Numbered from the stretch's first letter, positions 1 through 9,132 are shown. The stretch is 64,000 nucleotides of DNA from Marinomonas lutimaris (GCF_019426345.1 NZ_JAHLLW010000013.1:56949-120948); one strand, 5' to 3'. Program-made: numbers and translations. The notes: a model not told the origin generated them from the sequence alone.

Positions 1-1
1 G

Positions 2-745
2 GTGCAATATCCTCATTTTGCTAGTCAATGTTTAAAAATCATTGGCGAATCACTCTATGCTAGAGGTCGATACAAAGACGCCAAAAGCCACTACATGCTT
101 ATCATTCAAAAAAGCAAAAACCTAGCTTGGGCACATTACGGCATTGCATTATGTGAACTCAAACTCGGCACAGTCGCTGCCGCCATAAAAAAACTAGAGC
201 ATACTATTGGCTTAAGTCGTCATTTTTTATCAGCATATGATTTACTTGCCGACGCACACGAAGATTTAGGCAATCTAGAAGATGCTCAAGCAATCATGAG
301 TAGTGTTTTAGAAGTCTCTCCACGCTCTACAGAACGCGCTCTTCGACTTGCTCAAATCAGTATGCAATTAAATGATTGGCCAACGGCCGAACAGGCTTAC
401 TCAAAAGTCATTCGACTGACTCGTGAAACAAGTCATGAAAAAGTCGAATACTACTATGAGTATTTAAAATGCCTAACCAACATGATGACAAACAACTCAG
501 ATAATTCAAAGCTGGCTGATAAATTTAAGCGCACGCTTATCCGCCTACGAACCTTTGGAAAAGCCAACCCTGCAGCGGTCTCTAACTCTTTCCGTATAGA
601 GATTCAGCAATATCTAGCTCGAGACCATGTCGGAGAAGCCATTAAATCTTGGAAACAATGGAATCGTCTGATCCAATCAGGACAAGCAACGCCTCTTTCC
701 GACGCTCAAAAACACACACTTAAAAAACGCCTCGGCTTGCTATAA
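2..745 (+). CDS. TPR-repeat protein, 5'-truncated by window edge
   Basis: The 247 visible residues are helical tetratricopeptide repeats, for example AHYGIALCELKLGTVAAAIKKLE followed about 34 residues later by AYDLLADAHEDLGNLEDAQAI. No catalytic motif is visible. The frame is open to the left edge of the window, so the GTG at position 2 is probably internal and the true protein longer; related proteins that I recall carry an N-terminal response-regulator receiver, but that part is not in view. A protein-protein interaction role is all that the repeats support. The stop precedes srkA by about 90 bp. Confidence 0.7.
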   Translation: MQYPHFASQCLKIIGESLYARGRYKDAKSHYMLIIQKSKNLAWAHYGIALCELKLGTVAAAIKKLEHTIGLSRHFLSAYDLLADAHEDLGNLEDAQAIMSSVLEVSPRSTERALRLAQISMQLNDWPTAEQAYSKVIRLTRETSHEKVEYYYEYLKCLTNMMTNNSDNSKLADKFKRTLIRLRTFGKANPAAVSNSFRIEIQQYLARDHVGEAIKSWKQWNRLIQSGQATPLSDAQKHTLKKRLGLL

Positions 746-836
746 TCCCTTCACACCGTTATGGTCATGCGCTAATTTTCAAATTGGCGTTAGAGCCACT
801 GACACATTTTTATTCTTTAATATCAGAGCATCCATT

Positions 837-1844
837 ATGACGGCTACTCATTCTTTTTCGTCCCTTCTTCCAGATGCCATTTTAGACGCTGTAGAGTCCA
901 CAGGACTATGGAGTGACTCTCGAATTTATCCATTAAACAGCTACGAAAACAGGGTTTATCAGATTGGTATTGAAGATGCGTCTCCTCTCATTGCAAAGTT
1001 TTACCGTCCTGAACGCTGGAACGAAGCGCAGATTCGAGAAGAACACCAAACATTATTAAAACTCAAAGCCGCAGGCGTTCCTGTTGTTGCCCCATTGGAA
1101 TTTAATGGTGAGAGTTTGCTTCGTCATAACGACATGTATTTTTGCTTGTCTCCACGTCTAGTTGGGCAACACCCTGAAGCAGACAACCTTGATCAGCTTT
1201 ATCAAATTGGCGAACTCATCGGTCAGCTTCACCAAACTCTATCAACAACTCCCTTTAAAGAGCGCATCAGTGTCTCTCCTTTATCACAAATGGATGATGC
1301 AGCTAATCAAATTTTAACGGGGCGTACTTTATTTGGGCATTCAGAACTAGCAGAAGAATTACAGTTGCCAGAAAAGCTCAAGCCTATTTATATTAGACAA
1401 ATCGCTACGCTGCGAGCTATGTGCGAGAGCAGCATTAAGCGTTATTGGCCAACTCAGTTGCGTCCAATTCATGGAGACAGCCACCGCAGTAACTTGATGT
1501 TGCACGACGACCAATTTCATTTATTAGATTTTGATGATTGCCAAAATGGCGTTGCCGTTCAAGATTTATGGTTACACATTACTCAAACAGAAAATCCAAG
1601 ACAACAATTAAGCGAAATCATTGAAGGTTACGAAACCTATTTGCCTTTTGAAACTCGTGAATTGGATTTAGTCGATGTTTTTAAATGTGTGCGTGTCATT
1701 AGTTACACTGCATGGCTACAAAGCCGTTGGCATGACCCTGCTTTTACCAAAGCTTTTGCTTGGTTTGGCAGTGAAGACTATTGGATAAATCACTTAAACG
1801 AACTAAAAAATTGCGAATTAGAATGGGGGCAAATTTCACGATGA
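837..1844 (+). CDS. srkA: Stress response kinase A (YihE/RdoA family)
   Basis: A 335-residue protein of the choline-kinase/APH fold, the size of E. coli SrkA (about 328). The catalytic loop IHGDSHRSNLML supplies the Brenner-type HGDxHxxN motif and LLDFDDC is the metal-binding DFD. SrkA phosphorylates Ser/Thr residues and protects cells during Cpx-type envelope stress and oxidative stress. In E. coli it sits next to dsbA; here it is followed by a RecQ-family helicase gene with a 4-bp ATGA overlap, so the two are probably translationally coupled. The ATG start is the first in-frame start after the upstream gene. Confidence 0.88.
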   Translation: MTATHSFSSLLPDAILDAVESTGLWSDSRIYPLNSYENRVYQIGIEDASPLIAKFYRPERWNEAQIREEHQTLLKLKAAGVPVVAPLEFNGESLLRHNDMYFCLSPRLVGQHPEADNLDQLYQIGELIGQLHQTLSTTPFKERISVSPLSQMDDAANQILTGRTLFGHSELAEELQLPEKLKPIYIRQIATLRAMCESSIKRYWPTQLRPIHGDSHRSNLMLHDDQFHLLDFDDCQNGVAVQDLWLHITQTENPRQQLSEIIEGYETYLPFETRELDLVDVFKCVRVISYTAWLQSRWHDPAFTKAFAWFGSEDYWINHLNELKNCELEWGQISR

Positions 1845-3805
1845 TACCTTCAAATACAGCACATCTAGAACACTCACTTCATTCTTTGTTCGGTTTCGAC
1901 CAATTTCGTGAAGGACAACAGCAAACTATTGAACAGCTTCTGACCGGTCACTCTTCTCTTGCGGTTTTTCCAACGGGTTCAGGCAAATCCTTGTGTTACC
2001 AATTCGCTGCAACTCAACTGCCTAATTTGACACTAGTAATCTCGCCATTAATTGCCTTAATGCACGATCAATTAGCTTTTTTAAAAGCAAAAGGCATTCC
2101 TGCGGCGTGTTTAGATTCCAGTCAAAGCAAAGATGAAAGCCAAGCTGTTATGTCTGGAGTACAGAGTGGCGCTATTAAAATTTTAATGATCTCGGTCGAA
2201 CGCTTTAAAAACGAACGTTTTCGTCGCTTTATCAAGCGCGTTCCGATTTCTATGTTAGTAGTCGACGAAGCTCATTGTATTTCAGAATGGGGTCATAACT
2301 TCCGTCCGGACTATCTAAAACTGCCCTCTTATCAACAAGAGTTGGCCATTCCATTAGTCTTACTGTTAACTGCCACGGCGACACGCAGAGTGCAAAGAGA
2401 CATGGCGCAAAAATTTGCCATATACCCTGAACATATAGTGCAAACTGGCTTTTACCGACACAACTTAGATATTGATCTTATCCCAATACAACGGCATGAA
2501 AAGCTAAACACTTTAAAAAATATCCTCAACGATACCCAAGGCGCGAGCATTGTATACGTGACTCAGCAGAAAACGGCCGAAGATGTCGCTCGCACTCTAC
2601 AAGCCGATGGCTACTCAGCAGTCGCCTACCATGCAGGCTTGAATAGTGATATTCGCAGCGCTATTCAAACCGACTTTATGAATAGTAAAACACGTATTAT
2701 CGTTGCGACCATTGCGTTTGGCATGGGCATCGATAAATCGGATATTCGTTTAGTCGTGCATTTTGATTTACCCAAATCAATCGAAAACTACAGCCAAGAA
2801 ATTGGCCGTGCGGGGCGAGATAACCAACCGAGCCGATGTGTAATGCTCGCCAGTTTGGAAGGTTTAAGCACCCTAGAAAACTTTGTTTATGGTGACACAC
2901 CTGAGTCGCAAGACATCGACACTTTACTACGTTGCATTACCGAGCAAACAGTTGAATACGAATGGGAAACACAACTGTACGGATTGTCCAATCTAACCAA
3001 CATTCGCTCTTTACCGCTCAAAACCTTATTGGTGCAGCTCGAATTATTCGGTGCGCTCACGCCAAAATACAGTTTTTACGCGGATATCAAAATTAAATGG
3101 GAAGGCGATAGAATCGCTTTTGCCAACCAAATCCCAACCGAGTGGCAATCTGCCTACCAAGCAATTCTAAAAGGCATTCAATACAAGAAAATCTGGGGCA
3201 CACCTGATTTTGATAAGCTATTTAACGAAGCGGGCTTATCACGAGGCGACGTATTGCAAGTCTTGGAATTTGCAGCGGATCACAATGTTCTGACGCTAGA
3301 AAGCAAAGGCCTGACTGAAGTGTATCAAGTCCATAGCGAGCATTTTCACCATCAGACATTAGCAAACCAATTGCATCAATATGTGGAAGAAAAACAAAGT
3401 GCTGAAGTTGCACGAATCGCTACCATGATTCGTTTCTTTCAATTAGATCGCTGTTTGAATAATAATCTAGCTCGATATTTTGGTGATCAAAATTCACCAG
3501 AATATTGCGGCCATTGTTCGGTTTGTCGCGGAAAAATTCTCGTCTTTGCCCAGCCAACCGGAATAAACGATGATGTTGGGAAATGGAATAATTTAGCAAA
3601 GTATGCTCAAGAGTTCGCTCAACATGTTAGAAACAAAAGCCCAGGGACTCAAGTCACAGCGATATTGATTACGCGCTTCTTAACGGGTTTGACACAACCC
3701 ATTTTCACCAAAGTAAAAGCCCGCCAACTTAGCGGGTTTGGTGTGTATGAAGAAATGCCGTATCAAGAGGTTTTAAATAACATAATAAAGCTTCTCGAGG
3801 CTTAG
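1841..3805 (+). CDS. RecQ-family ATP-dependent DNA helicase
   Basis: A 654-residue superfamily-2 helicase. Walker A is FPTGSGKSLCYQF, motif II is VVDEAHCISEWGHNFRP (DEAH plus the RecQ aromatic-rich loop), the C-terminal helicase lobe has IVATIAFGMGIDKSDIR and motif VI QEIGRAGRD. Zinc-binding cysteines follow at C-LNNNLARYFG and CGHCSVC. There is no recognisable HRDC domain; the C terminus ends in a short region resembling the LSGFG/Y segment of short RecQ homologues. It should unwind DNA 3' to 5' in repair. The ATG at 1841 overlaps the srkA stop as ATGA, with a GGGGGC stretch upstream; in-frame starts lie at 1781 and 1823 but are inside srkA. Confidence 0.88.
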   Translation: MIPSNTAHLEHSLHSLFGFDQFREGQQQTIEQLLTGHSSLAVFPTGSGKSLCYQFAATQLPNLTLVISPLIALMHDQLAFLKAKGIPAACLDSSQSKDESQAVMSGVQSGAIKILMISVERFKNERFRRFIKRVPISMLVVDEAHCISEWGHNFRPDYLKLPSYQQELAIPLVLLLTATATRRVQRDMAQKFAIYPEHIVQTGFYRHNLDIDLIPIQRHEKLNTLKNILNDTQGASIVYVTQQKTAEDVARTLQADGYSAVAYHAGLNSDIRSAIQTDFMNSKTRIIVATIAFGMGIDKSDIRLVVHFDLPKSIENYSQEIGRAGRDNQPSRCVMLASLEGLSTLENFVYGDTPESQDIDTLLRCITEQTVEYEWETQLYGLSNLTNIRSLPLKTLLVQLELFGALTPKYSFYADIKIKWEGDRIAFANQIPTEWQSAYQAILKGIQYKKIWGTPDFDKLFNEAGLSRGDVLQVLEFAADHNVLTLESKGLTEVYQVHSEHFHHQTLANQLHQYVEEKQSAEVARIATMIRFFQLDRCLNNNLARYFGDQNSPEYCGHCSVCRGKILVFAQPTGINDDVGKWNNLAKYAQEFAQHVRNKSPGTQVTAILITRFLTGLTQPIFTKVKARQLSGFGVYEEMPYQEVLNNIIKLLEA

Positions 3806-3941
3806 GAATAATCTGAAAATTCCTCTTTAAGTGCATCTTACACGGGTCGTATGTGCACAGATTCGCTGTACAGCCCAAAACACAATAAGTAAAATACGGC
3901 CCAATAATCGATTAATTAATTAACACCAAGAGTCGTTAACA

Positions 3942-4973
3942 ATGAGATTTTCAAAACAGATAAAGTCTTTAGACAGAGAAATATTTCCTCTCAGAAAAAA
4001 GTATAGTTTTTTCAATCGACTTTACAATCATTTATCCGAAATAAACATAGAACATAGTTTCCATAGTAAAAATTTCAAAGATACCGCAATAAAAAAAGCT
4101 CAACACTCTTTAGACTCTTTACTTGAGCCAACAAACACATCTAACGAATCTTCTGACATTCCTAAAATCATCTGGATTTTTTGGGACTCAGGTTTTGAAA
4201 ATGCCCCTGAAGTGGTTAAGTTAAGTGTTGAGTCATGGCAAAAACTTAATCCTAATTATCAAGTCAATCTTTTAAATGATAGCAACTTAGAACAATTTCT
4301 AGGATTTGATTTTCATGCAATGCATCAATTGTCTTCAATTCGCTGCCTTCCTCCAACAAAAGCAGATCTATTAAGACTACATCTCTTAAGCAAACATGGC
4401 GGCGTATGGACAGATGCAACAACTTTTTGTTTAAAGCCACTAGATGAATGGCTGCCTGAAGCAACTAAAGAGTGTAATTTATTTACCTTTGTACATAGGA
4501 TAAACCCTACTCGACCAATTGAAGCATGGTTTATAGCCTCGCCAAAAGGGTCAAAAATAATCAATGACACCTTAAAAGGTTTTGTTAACTATATTTTCGA
4601 AAAAAGGACAATAAGCCTATTCATTTCAGGAAAAGTACCTTTACTAGAAAAGGTTATAACGGGAGAAGAAAAAACAAGACCTCTTGAACCAGATGTCGCA
4701 AAAAGAGCCGAAAAATATGGATTTATGCCCTACTTTTCAATAGGTTATTTCTTTTATAATGCGCTAAAAAAACACCTTTCAGAAAAACAATTAAATACTT
4801 TCCTTAGAAAAGGTGATGGCTTAATGACGAATAAACATGCTTTAACAAAGGATGATTATTCAATTTTCGAAGATTCAGTTGTATCAAAGCAAACGTATAT
4901 TAGTAGCTATGTAAGCAGCGAAAAATTCAAAGAACGAAAAAATTTCTTAATGAAACGTATCAATGATATGTAG
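3942..4973 (+). CDS. Capsular polysaccharide synthesis-type glycosyltransferase
   Basis: The 343-residue protein contains IPKIIWIFWDSGFENAP, SVESWQKLNPNYQVNLLND and LRLHLLSKHGGVWTDATTF, the hallmarks of the GT32-like Caps_synth glycosyltransferases; the D in GGVWTDAT is the likely nucleotide-sugar/metal-binding residue. No membrane segment or signal peptide is obvious. It stands alone, 136 bp after recQ and convergent with the next gene, and is clearly more AT-rich than srkA/recQ, which suggests transfer from a surface-polysaccharide locus. Sugar donor and acceptor cannot be told from sequence. RBS: AAGAG 9 nt before the ATG. Confidence 0.75.
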   Translation: MRFSKQIKSLDREIFPLRKKYSFFNRLYNHLSEINIEHSFHSKNFKDTAIKKAQHSLDSLLEPTNTSNESSDIPKIIWIFWDSGFENAPEVVKLSVESWQKLNPNYQVNLLNDSNLEQFLGFDFHAMHQLSSIRCLPPTKADLLRLHLLSKHGGVWTDATTFCLKPLDEWLPEATKECNLFTFVHRINPTRPIEAWFIASPKGSKIINDTLKGFVNYIFEKRTISLFISGKVPLLEKVITGEEKTRPLEPDVAKRAEKYGFMPYFSIGYFFYNALKKHLSEKQLNTFLRKGDGLMTNKHALTKDDYSIFEDSVVSKQTYISSYVSSEKFKERKNFLMKRINDM

Positions 4974-5012
4974 CCTAGACATTTTTTAACTAATAAAAAT
5001 ATCTTCTACTTA

Positions 5013-5399
5013 TTAGGGTATAGCATCATTATCTAAATAAACACTGACTTCGATAAGATTGTTATCAGGGTCATTAAAATAAACTGATTGGATAGGTCCT
5101 AGAGCGCCAGATTTCGTCACGGGACCTTCTAATATAGTCACTTTGCAAGCTTTCAGATGATCAATCACTTCGTCCATGCTCCAATTGGTGATCAAGCATA
5201 AATCGCCAGATCCTTCCATTGCATGATTGCGCAGCTCTTGCCCCAACAATTGAAGGTTAATCTTTTGCTGGCCAAAACGCATAGCTTTGCGCTCATCTGA
5301 AAAGGTAATGGCCTCCATTTTAAGCACGGTTTCATAAAAAGACACGGCTTTGTCTATGTTTGCCACGGTTAAAACAATGTGGTCAAAATGACTAATCAT
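5013..5399 (-). CDS. VOC family protein (glyoxalase/bleomycin resistance fold)
   Basis: A 128-residue single vicinal-oxygen-chelate domain: MISHFDHIVLTVANIDKAV at the N terminus and NDPDNNLIEVSVYL at the C terminus carry the usual metal-ligand positions (the H of FDH and the E of LIEV). It resembles the short 'VOC virulence' proteins of the STM3117 type; no substrate can be assigned. I placed the start at the ATG preceded by GGAGGCAAGGAG rather than the longer open frame that begins 9 codons upstream. Same strand as the GIY-YIG gene 103 bp upstream. Confidence 0.8.
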   Translation of the reverse strand: MISHFDHIVLTVANIDKAVSFYETVLKMEAITFSDERKAMRFGQQKINLQLLGQELRNHAMEGSGDLCLITNWSMDEVIDHLKACKVTILEGPVTKSGALGPIQSVYFNDPDNNLIEVSVYLDNDAIP

Positions 5400-5502
5400 A
5401 GCTCCTTGCCTCCCAGTGCAAGCCATTACAAAATATATGCCATGCTACGAATGATCGACGGGAAAAACAAGCTTATATTACTTCTTAAAAGCTAGTCTCT
5501 TT

Positions 5503-5823
5503 TCAAGAGGAATGGCTTAATGCCGCTAGGTCTATATCTCCTTCTATAAGGCTCAATTTTTGGCGGCGATTCAGTTTCTTCACCTGATATTCCAACACTA
5601 ATGCATCGCTCTTAGAGCCCACTGCTTGATGCCAAACCAACTCCAGTGGCCCTTTTCCTCTTAAATAGCGAGCTGCTCGCTTACTAGTGCCAGAATGCTC
5701 TTTAAAGCGACGATCAACATCGGTACTAATGCCCGTATAAAGCGTATTCAAGCGAGTCTTTATGATATAAAGACTCCACTTGTTATCCTTAGAGGCACAT
5801 TTTCCTTCTCGCTGTTCTGTCAC
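5503..5823 (-). CDS. GIY-YIG domain protein, YhbQ family
   Basis: A 106-residue protein made almost entirely of one GIY-YIG nuclease domain: LYIIKTRLNTLYTGISTDVD holds the two half motifs (LYII, LYTG), followed by RRFKEHSGTSKRAARYLRG and the E of EYQVKKLNRRQK. YhbQ/UPF0213 proteins are small stand-alone GIY-YIG proteins with reported structure-specific or non-specific DNase activity; their role is not settled. It lies 22 bp downstream of lysE on the same strand and may be cotranscribed with it. Confidence 0.85.
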   Translation of the reverse strand: MTEQREGKCASKDNKWSLYIIKTRLNTLYTGISTDVDRRFKEHSGTSKRAARYLRGKGPLELVWHQAVGSKSDALVLEYQVKKLNRRQKLSLIEGDIDLAALSHSS

Positions 5824-5845
5824 TTTATATCCCCTTTATCAGTCG

Positions 5846-6454
5846 TCAATTGCCGATAATCAGTAATAGTGTAGAGGCCGTAGCAATGCCCATAAAAAAG
5901 TTAAATAGTCGTTGCCGTTTTTGATCGGTTAACCAACGTCGAATACTTACGCCAGCCCATGCCCACACAGAAATAGCAGGAAATCCCATCGCAGCAAACA
6001 GCACTATCATCCAAAAACCAGACTGAACATATAAATCTCCAGCAATTGCGAACGAGCTGACACAACCAATCGCCATCATCCAAGCTTTTGGATTAACGTA
6101 CTGAAAAAGCAAAGCCTGCCACCAATTCATTGGTGAAGATAGCGCCTTTTTAGTTTCTAAATTTCCCACTGGCGCACTGCCAATTTTCCATGCTAACCAA
6201 AGTAAGTAGGCGCAACCAACCCATTTTAAAACGCTGTATAGAGGTGGATACCAGGTAAATAACGCACCAAGCCCCATTAAAGTAGACAGCAGCAGACTTG
6301 CGACACCAAGAACAATTCCTAGCATATGCGGCAAGGTTCGGCGGAAACCAAATTGAGCACCTGACGCCAATAACATAATGTTATTCGGGCCAGGTGTCAC
6401 GGAAGTCACAAAAGCAAACATGGCAAGCGCCAAGAAAAAAGATAAGTCTATCAT
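5846..6454 (-). CDS. LysE/RhtB family amino-acid exporter
   Basis: A 202-residue polytopic membrane protein with about six hydrophobic segments and the family signature TSVTPGPNNIMLLASG near residue 20. LysE/RhtB proteins export amino acids or homoserine lactone-like compounds from the cytoplasm. Its ATG overlaps the stop of the upstream DUF1127 gene as ATGA. The divergent MocR-type regulator at 6893 is a probable controller, since PdxR/MocR-like regulators commonly sense amino-acid or PLP-linked ligands. The substrate is unknown. Confidence 0.85.
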   Translation of the reverse strand: MIDLSFFLALAMFAFVTSVTPGPNNIMLLASGAQFGFRRTLPHMLGIVLGVASLLLSTLMGLGALFTWYPPLYSVLKWVGCAYLLWLAWKIGSAPVGNLETKKALSSPMNWWQALLFQYVNPKAWMMAIGCVSSFAIAGDLYVQSGFWMIVLFAAMGFPAISVWAWAGVSIRRWLTDQKRQRLFNFFMGIATASTLLLIIGN

Positions 6455-6657
6455 GACATCCGCCCTCCATTTTTGATCAACAACAGCACATCTCGCACAA
6501 GACCAACCATAGTTGCCCGTGATAATTCTGTCTGATAACGCTCTTTTGTCATGCCAATATCCTTCATCTGCTGAGCAGTTAAAGACGCCAATTTTTTACG
6601 CGTTTGAAAACGCTCTACACTTTGTTGAATAGAAACAAATAAGCTGACGACTAACAT
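6451..6657 (-). CDS. DUF1127 small protein
   Basis: 68 residues; the C-terminal part (FQTRKKLASLTAQQMKDIGMTKERYQTE) matches the DUF1127 pattern of an Arg/Lys-rich helix followed by L-x-x-h-D-IG-hx-R. DUF1127 proteins are small, often stress-induced, and in some alphaproteobacteria bind RNA and influence phosphate or carbon metabolism. The N terminus is a short hydrophobic stretch (MLVVSLFVSIQQ). It is the first gene of the lysE transcript, with GGAGAAAG just upstream of the ATG and a 4-bp overlap with lysE. Confidence 0.75.
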   Translation of the reverse strand: MLVVSLFVSIQQSVERFQTRKKLASLTAQQMKDIGMTKERYQTELSRATMVGLVRDVLLLIKNGGRMS

Positions 6658-6770
6658 GACTTTCTCCTTTTAAATCGCACCGATAGAGTTTTACAAGTGC
6701 TACGTGTATGAGTAACCACTTTAAAAGAAGACAGAAATACAATACAGACTCAGAAAATCACTTTATCAAA

Positions 6771-6826
6771 CATACAGATTACAGTTATTTTCGCCTGTAT
6801 GGCAGAATAACTCAAAATCTGTATGG
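6771..6826. promoter_or_regulatory. Repeated CTGTATGG operator-like sites between lysE and MocR genes
   Basis: CTGTATGG occurs at 6795-6802 and 6819-6826 (24 bp apart, same orientation), and CATACAGATT at 6771-6780 is the exact reverse complement of AATCTGTATG at 6816-6825. MocR/PdxR regulators bind direct and inverted repeats of this kind in their divergent promoters, so autoregulation and control of the DUF1127-lysE operon is a fair inference. Confidence 0.5.
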
Positions 6827-6892
6827 TAATAAGAGGTGGATTTGCGCTTTATAATCAATACAGATACCAAGAAGGATTTTAAGGGGAGCAAG

Positions 6893-8317
6893 ATGACACT
6901 TTATCAAAAACTCGCTAATCGCTTACGCGAACACATACAGCATGACTTTTATAAGTCAGGGGATAAATTACCCTCTGTGCGTCAATTAGCTCAAGAACAT
7001 GGCGTCAGCATTTCCACTGTACAAGAAGCTTACAGACAACTTGAACAAGAACTACTTGTGGAAGCGCGACCTAAATCAGGCTACTTCGTTTGCTCTAGCA
7101 AAAAAGATAATTTGCCCAGTATATCAAGGCCACCGCAACGCCCCTTGGAAGTATCCCAATGGGAAGAAGTGCTAAATATGTTAATGAATCGCAGTGGTAA
7201 CAAAGGCGTGCAATTACAACATGCCATGCCTGATATGAAAGCATCGACACTAAAACCCTTACTGAAAACCTTGGCCGACCTTTCAAAACAAAAGCCAGAG
7301 TTAGGACTAGGCTATGCTGATATCCGAGGTACAGAAGAGTTGCGCACACAACTTTGTCGTCTTGCAGTGGCATCAGGCTGCCAATTACACCCTGATGATT
7401 TAGTGATCACATCAGGTTGCCAAGAGGCGCTGTCTGTCTGCCTACGAGCTGTCACACAACCTGGCGATATTATTGCCATAGAATCGCCAAGCTTCTACGG
7501 TTCCATGCAGGCAATCAAAGCGGCAAATCTTAAAGCGATGGAGATCCCGACGCACCCAGAAACAGGCATTAGTTTAGAAGCCCTAGAACTGGCACTCGAC
7601 CAATGGCCCATTAAGGCGATTTTTGTCACCCCAACTTGTAATAACCCAATGGGTTACACAATGCCAGAAGACAAAAAAGAACAGCTCTATAGACTAGCCC
7701 AAAGCTACGATATTGCTATCATTGAAGACGACATTTATGGCGACATTTCGTATCAGTTCCCTCGCCCAAAAACGATCAAATCCTTTGATACTGACGGGCG
7801 TGTTTTACTGTGCTCATCCTTTTCCAAAACCATAGCTCCTGGAATGCGAGTAGGTTGGATTGCACCTGGTCGCTATCGAGATAAGGTAACGCACATTAAA
7901 TATGTCAGCAGTTCTATGTGCCCTGTTCTTCCCCAGCTTGCCATTGCGAAGTTTATTCGCTTAGGAGGCTACGCTAAGCACATCCGCAAAATGAGACAAG
8001 ACTACGAGCAACAACGAGATCATTTACTTAAGGCGATAAAAACCTATTTACCTAGCGACACACGAGTCAGTTACCCTGCTGGCAGTTTCATTCTTTGGGT
8101 GGAACTCCACTCGAGCATTGACAGTGTCAAGCTAGTCGAACGCTGCCGAGAGGAAGGGATTGGATTTGCGCCTGGCCCGCTATTTTCAGCAACAGGAAAG
8201 TACCGTAATTGTTTTAGACTCAACTTCAGCGAACAAAGTATGGAAAGGCGCGAATGGGCAATCAAATCTTTGGCAATGATTTTGCAAAACTTCGAACAGC
8301 AGGCAAAAGCAGGGTAA
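6893..8317 (+). CDS. MocR/PdxR-type GntR regulator with class-I aminotransferase domain
   Basis: 474 residues. Residues 1-70 form a GntR winged helix (LYQKLANRLREHIQ ... LPSVRQLAQEHGVSISTVQEAY); residues 110-470 are a fold-type I aminotransferase with the PLP lysine at K312 in SSFSKTIAPGMRVGW and the YGDISY segment. MocR proteins use the PLP-bound domain as a ligand sensor rather than an enzyme. The start is the ATG behind AAGGGGAGCAAG; an in-frame GTG at 6836 is less likely. It is divergent from DUF1127-lysE and probably controls it. Confidence 0.87.
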   Translation: MTLYQKLANRLREHIQHDFYKSGDKLPSVRQLAQEHGVSISTVQEAYRQLEQELLVEARPKSGYFVCSSKKDNLPSISRPPQRPLEVSQWEEVLNMLMNRSGNKGVQLQHAMPDMKASTLKPLLKTLADLSKQKPELGLGYADIRGTEELRTQLCRLAVASGCQLHPDDLVITSGCQEALSVCLRAVTQPGDIIAIESPSFYGSMQAIKAANLKAMEIPTHPETGISLEALELALDQWPIKAIFVTPTCNNPMGYTMPEDKKEQLYRLAQSYDIAIIEDDIYGDISYQFPRPKTIKSFDTDGRVLLCSSFSKTIAPGMRVGWIAPGRYRDKVTHIKYVSSSMCPVLPQLAIAKFIRLGGYAKHIRKMRQDYEQQRDHLLKAIKTYLPSDTRVSYPAGSFILWVELHSSIDSVKLVERCREEGIGFAPGPLFSATGKYRNCFRLNFSEQSMERREWAIKSLAMILQNFEQQAKAG

Positions 8318-8410
8318 ACCAAACTATCCTATGATGACGTAAGGTATACAGGTATAACACTACGACAAATAAGTGCTTTACCTGTACTTGCTCTCAACCA
8401 GATAGGTAAA

Positions 8411-8474
8411 CTGCAAAGAAACGCAAATACATTTAACGCTTTGATACAAAAAACAATAATTCGATAACTTACTC
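8411..8474 (+). repeat. Dispersed repeat, copy 1 (resembles RND operon leader)
   Basis: This stretch, starting CTGCAAAGAAACGCAAATAC, matches 19725-19788 (CTGTAAAGAAACGCAAATAC...) over about 63 bp with roughly 80 percent identity by eye, and weaker similarity seems to continue to about 8520. Copy 2 is the leader of the RND efflux operon; copy 1 is not followed by such genes. The core GCAAA-N5-GCAAA resembles the CpxR box GTAAA-N5-GTAAA. The gap 8318-8628 holds nothing else that I recognise. Confidence 0.6.
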
Positions 8475-8628
8475 ATAGCACATTGCGTATAACATTATTT
8501 AATTGACTTGCTCTAACAGGCTTTATTTAAACCAAGAATGTAAGTAATCACTCGATCTTGCTTGAACGTAATAAGCTTGGTTGGCCTAAGGCACTTGCCC
8601 CACAGTCACATTCACATTCACAAAAACT

Positions 8629-8976
8629 TTAAAAATCTAGACAATGCGCAGTCAACTCAACATCATCTACACTTACTTCGGGCTGATAATACTTTTTATA
8701 TAGACAATACAGTTCTAAACTACTTATATCAAAATCATTCCCTTTCAATATATAATCGACTAATTCTTTCCCACAAAAATACTCCCCCCTGTCCGTCCAA
8801 ACAAAAGGGAAAGATATTTCTAAAGAATTAAGCCGCTTAAATCCTTCACTTTCTTGATCATTTAAAAAAACCAAATCAAAACAGGGTCGCTTCTTGCAAT
8901 CAAACAACAGTAATAACACTTCGAAACTGTCAGCACATTTTTCTAAAAGATAAATTTTACCTCTATTATTCTTCAT
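8629..8976 (-). CDS. Hypothetical protein, possibly degenerate glutaredoxin-like
   Basis: 115 residues, preceded by GAGG 6 nt before its ATG, with AT-rich codons like its neighbours. I do not recognise it securely. The segment LNSLEISFPFVWTDRGEYFCGKELVDYI has the look of the cis-proline and C-terminal helix region of glutaredoxin/thioredoxin folds, and the N terminus KIYLLEK could be the first strand, but there is no CxxC active site. Five cysteines are scattered. It is divergent from the hydroxyacid dehydrogenase gene. An opposite-strand open frame over the same bases looks like a shadow. Confidence 0.5.
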   Translation of the reverse strand: MKNNRGKIYLLEKCADSFEVLLLLFDCKKRPCFDLVFLNDQESEGFKRLNSLEISFPFVWTDRGEYFCGKELVDYILKGNDFDISSLELYCLYKKYYQPEVSVDDVELTAHCLDF

Positions 8977-9132
8977 TTCGACCTCAATTTATTTTTATAA
9001 TAAATACAAAATACCTGTTTATATTGATTTTTTATATTGCTTTTAATGCATAGCGCTATAATAAAAAAGCATTTCACCAATAACCTCTTTTTCACTAGAG
9101 TAAAATTTATAATTTTTATTGGAGCAGCAATT

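Noticed and set aside
7095..7373. Minus-strand 92-codon frame inside the MocR gene
   Set aside because: Antisense shadow with no start signal and no motif.
8562..8831. Plus-strand open frame of 89 codons opposite the unknown small gene
   Set aside because: It lacks a convincing RBS and its composition (SHIHIHKNFKNLDN...) looks like antisense of the better-supported minus-strand gene.
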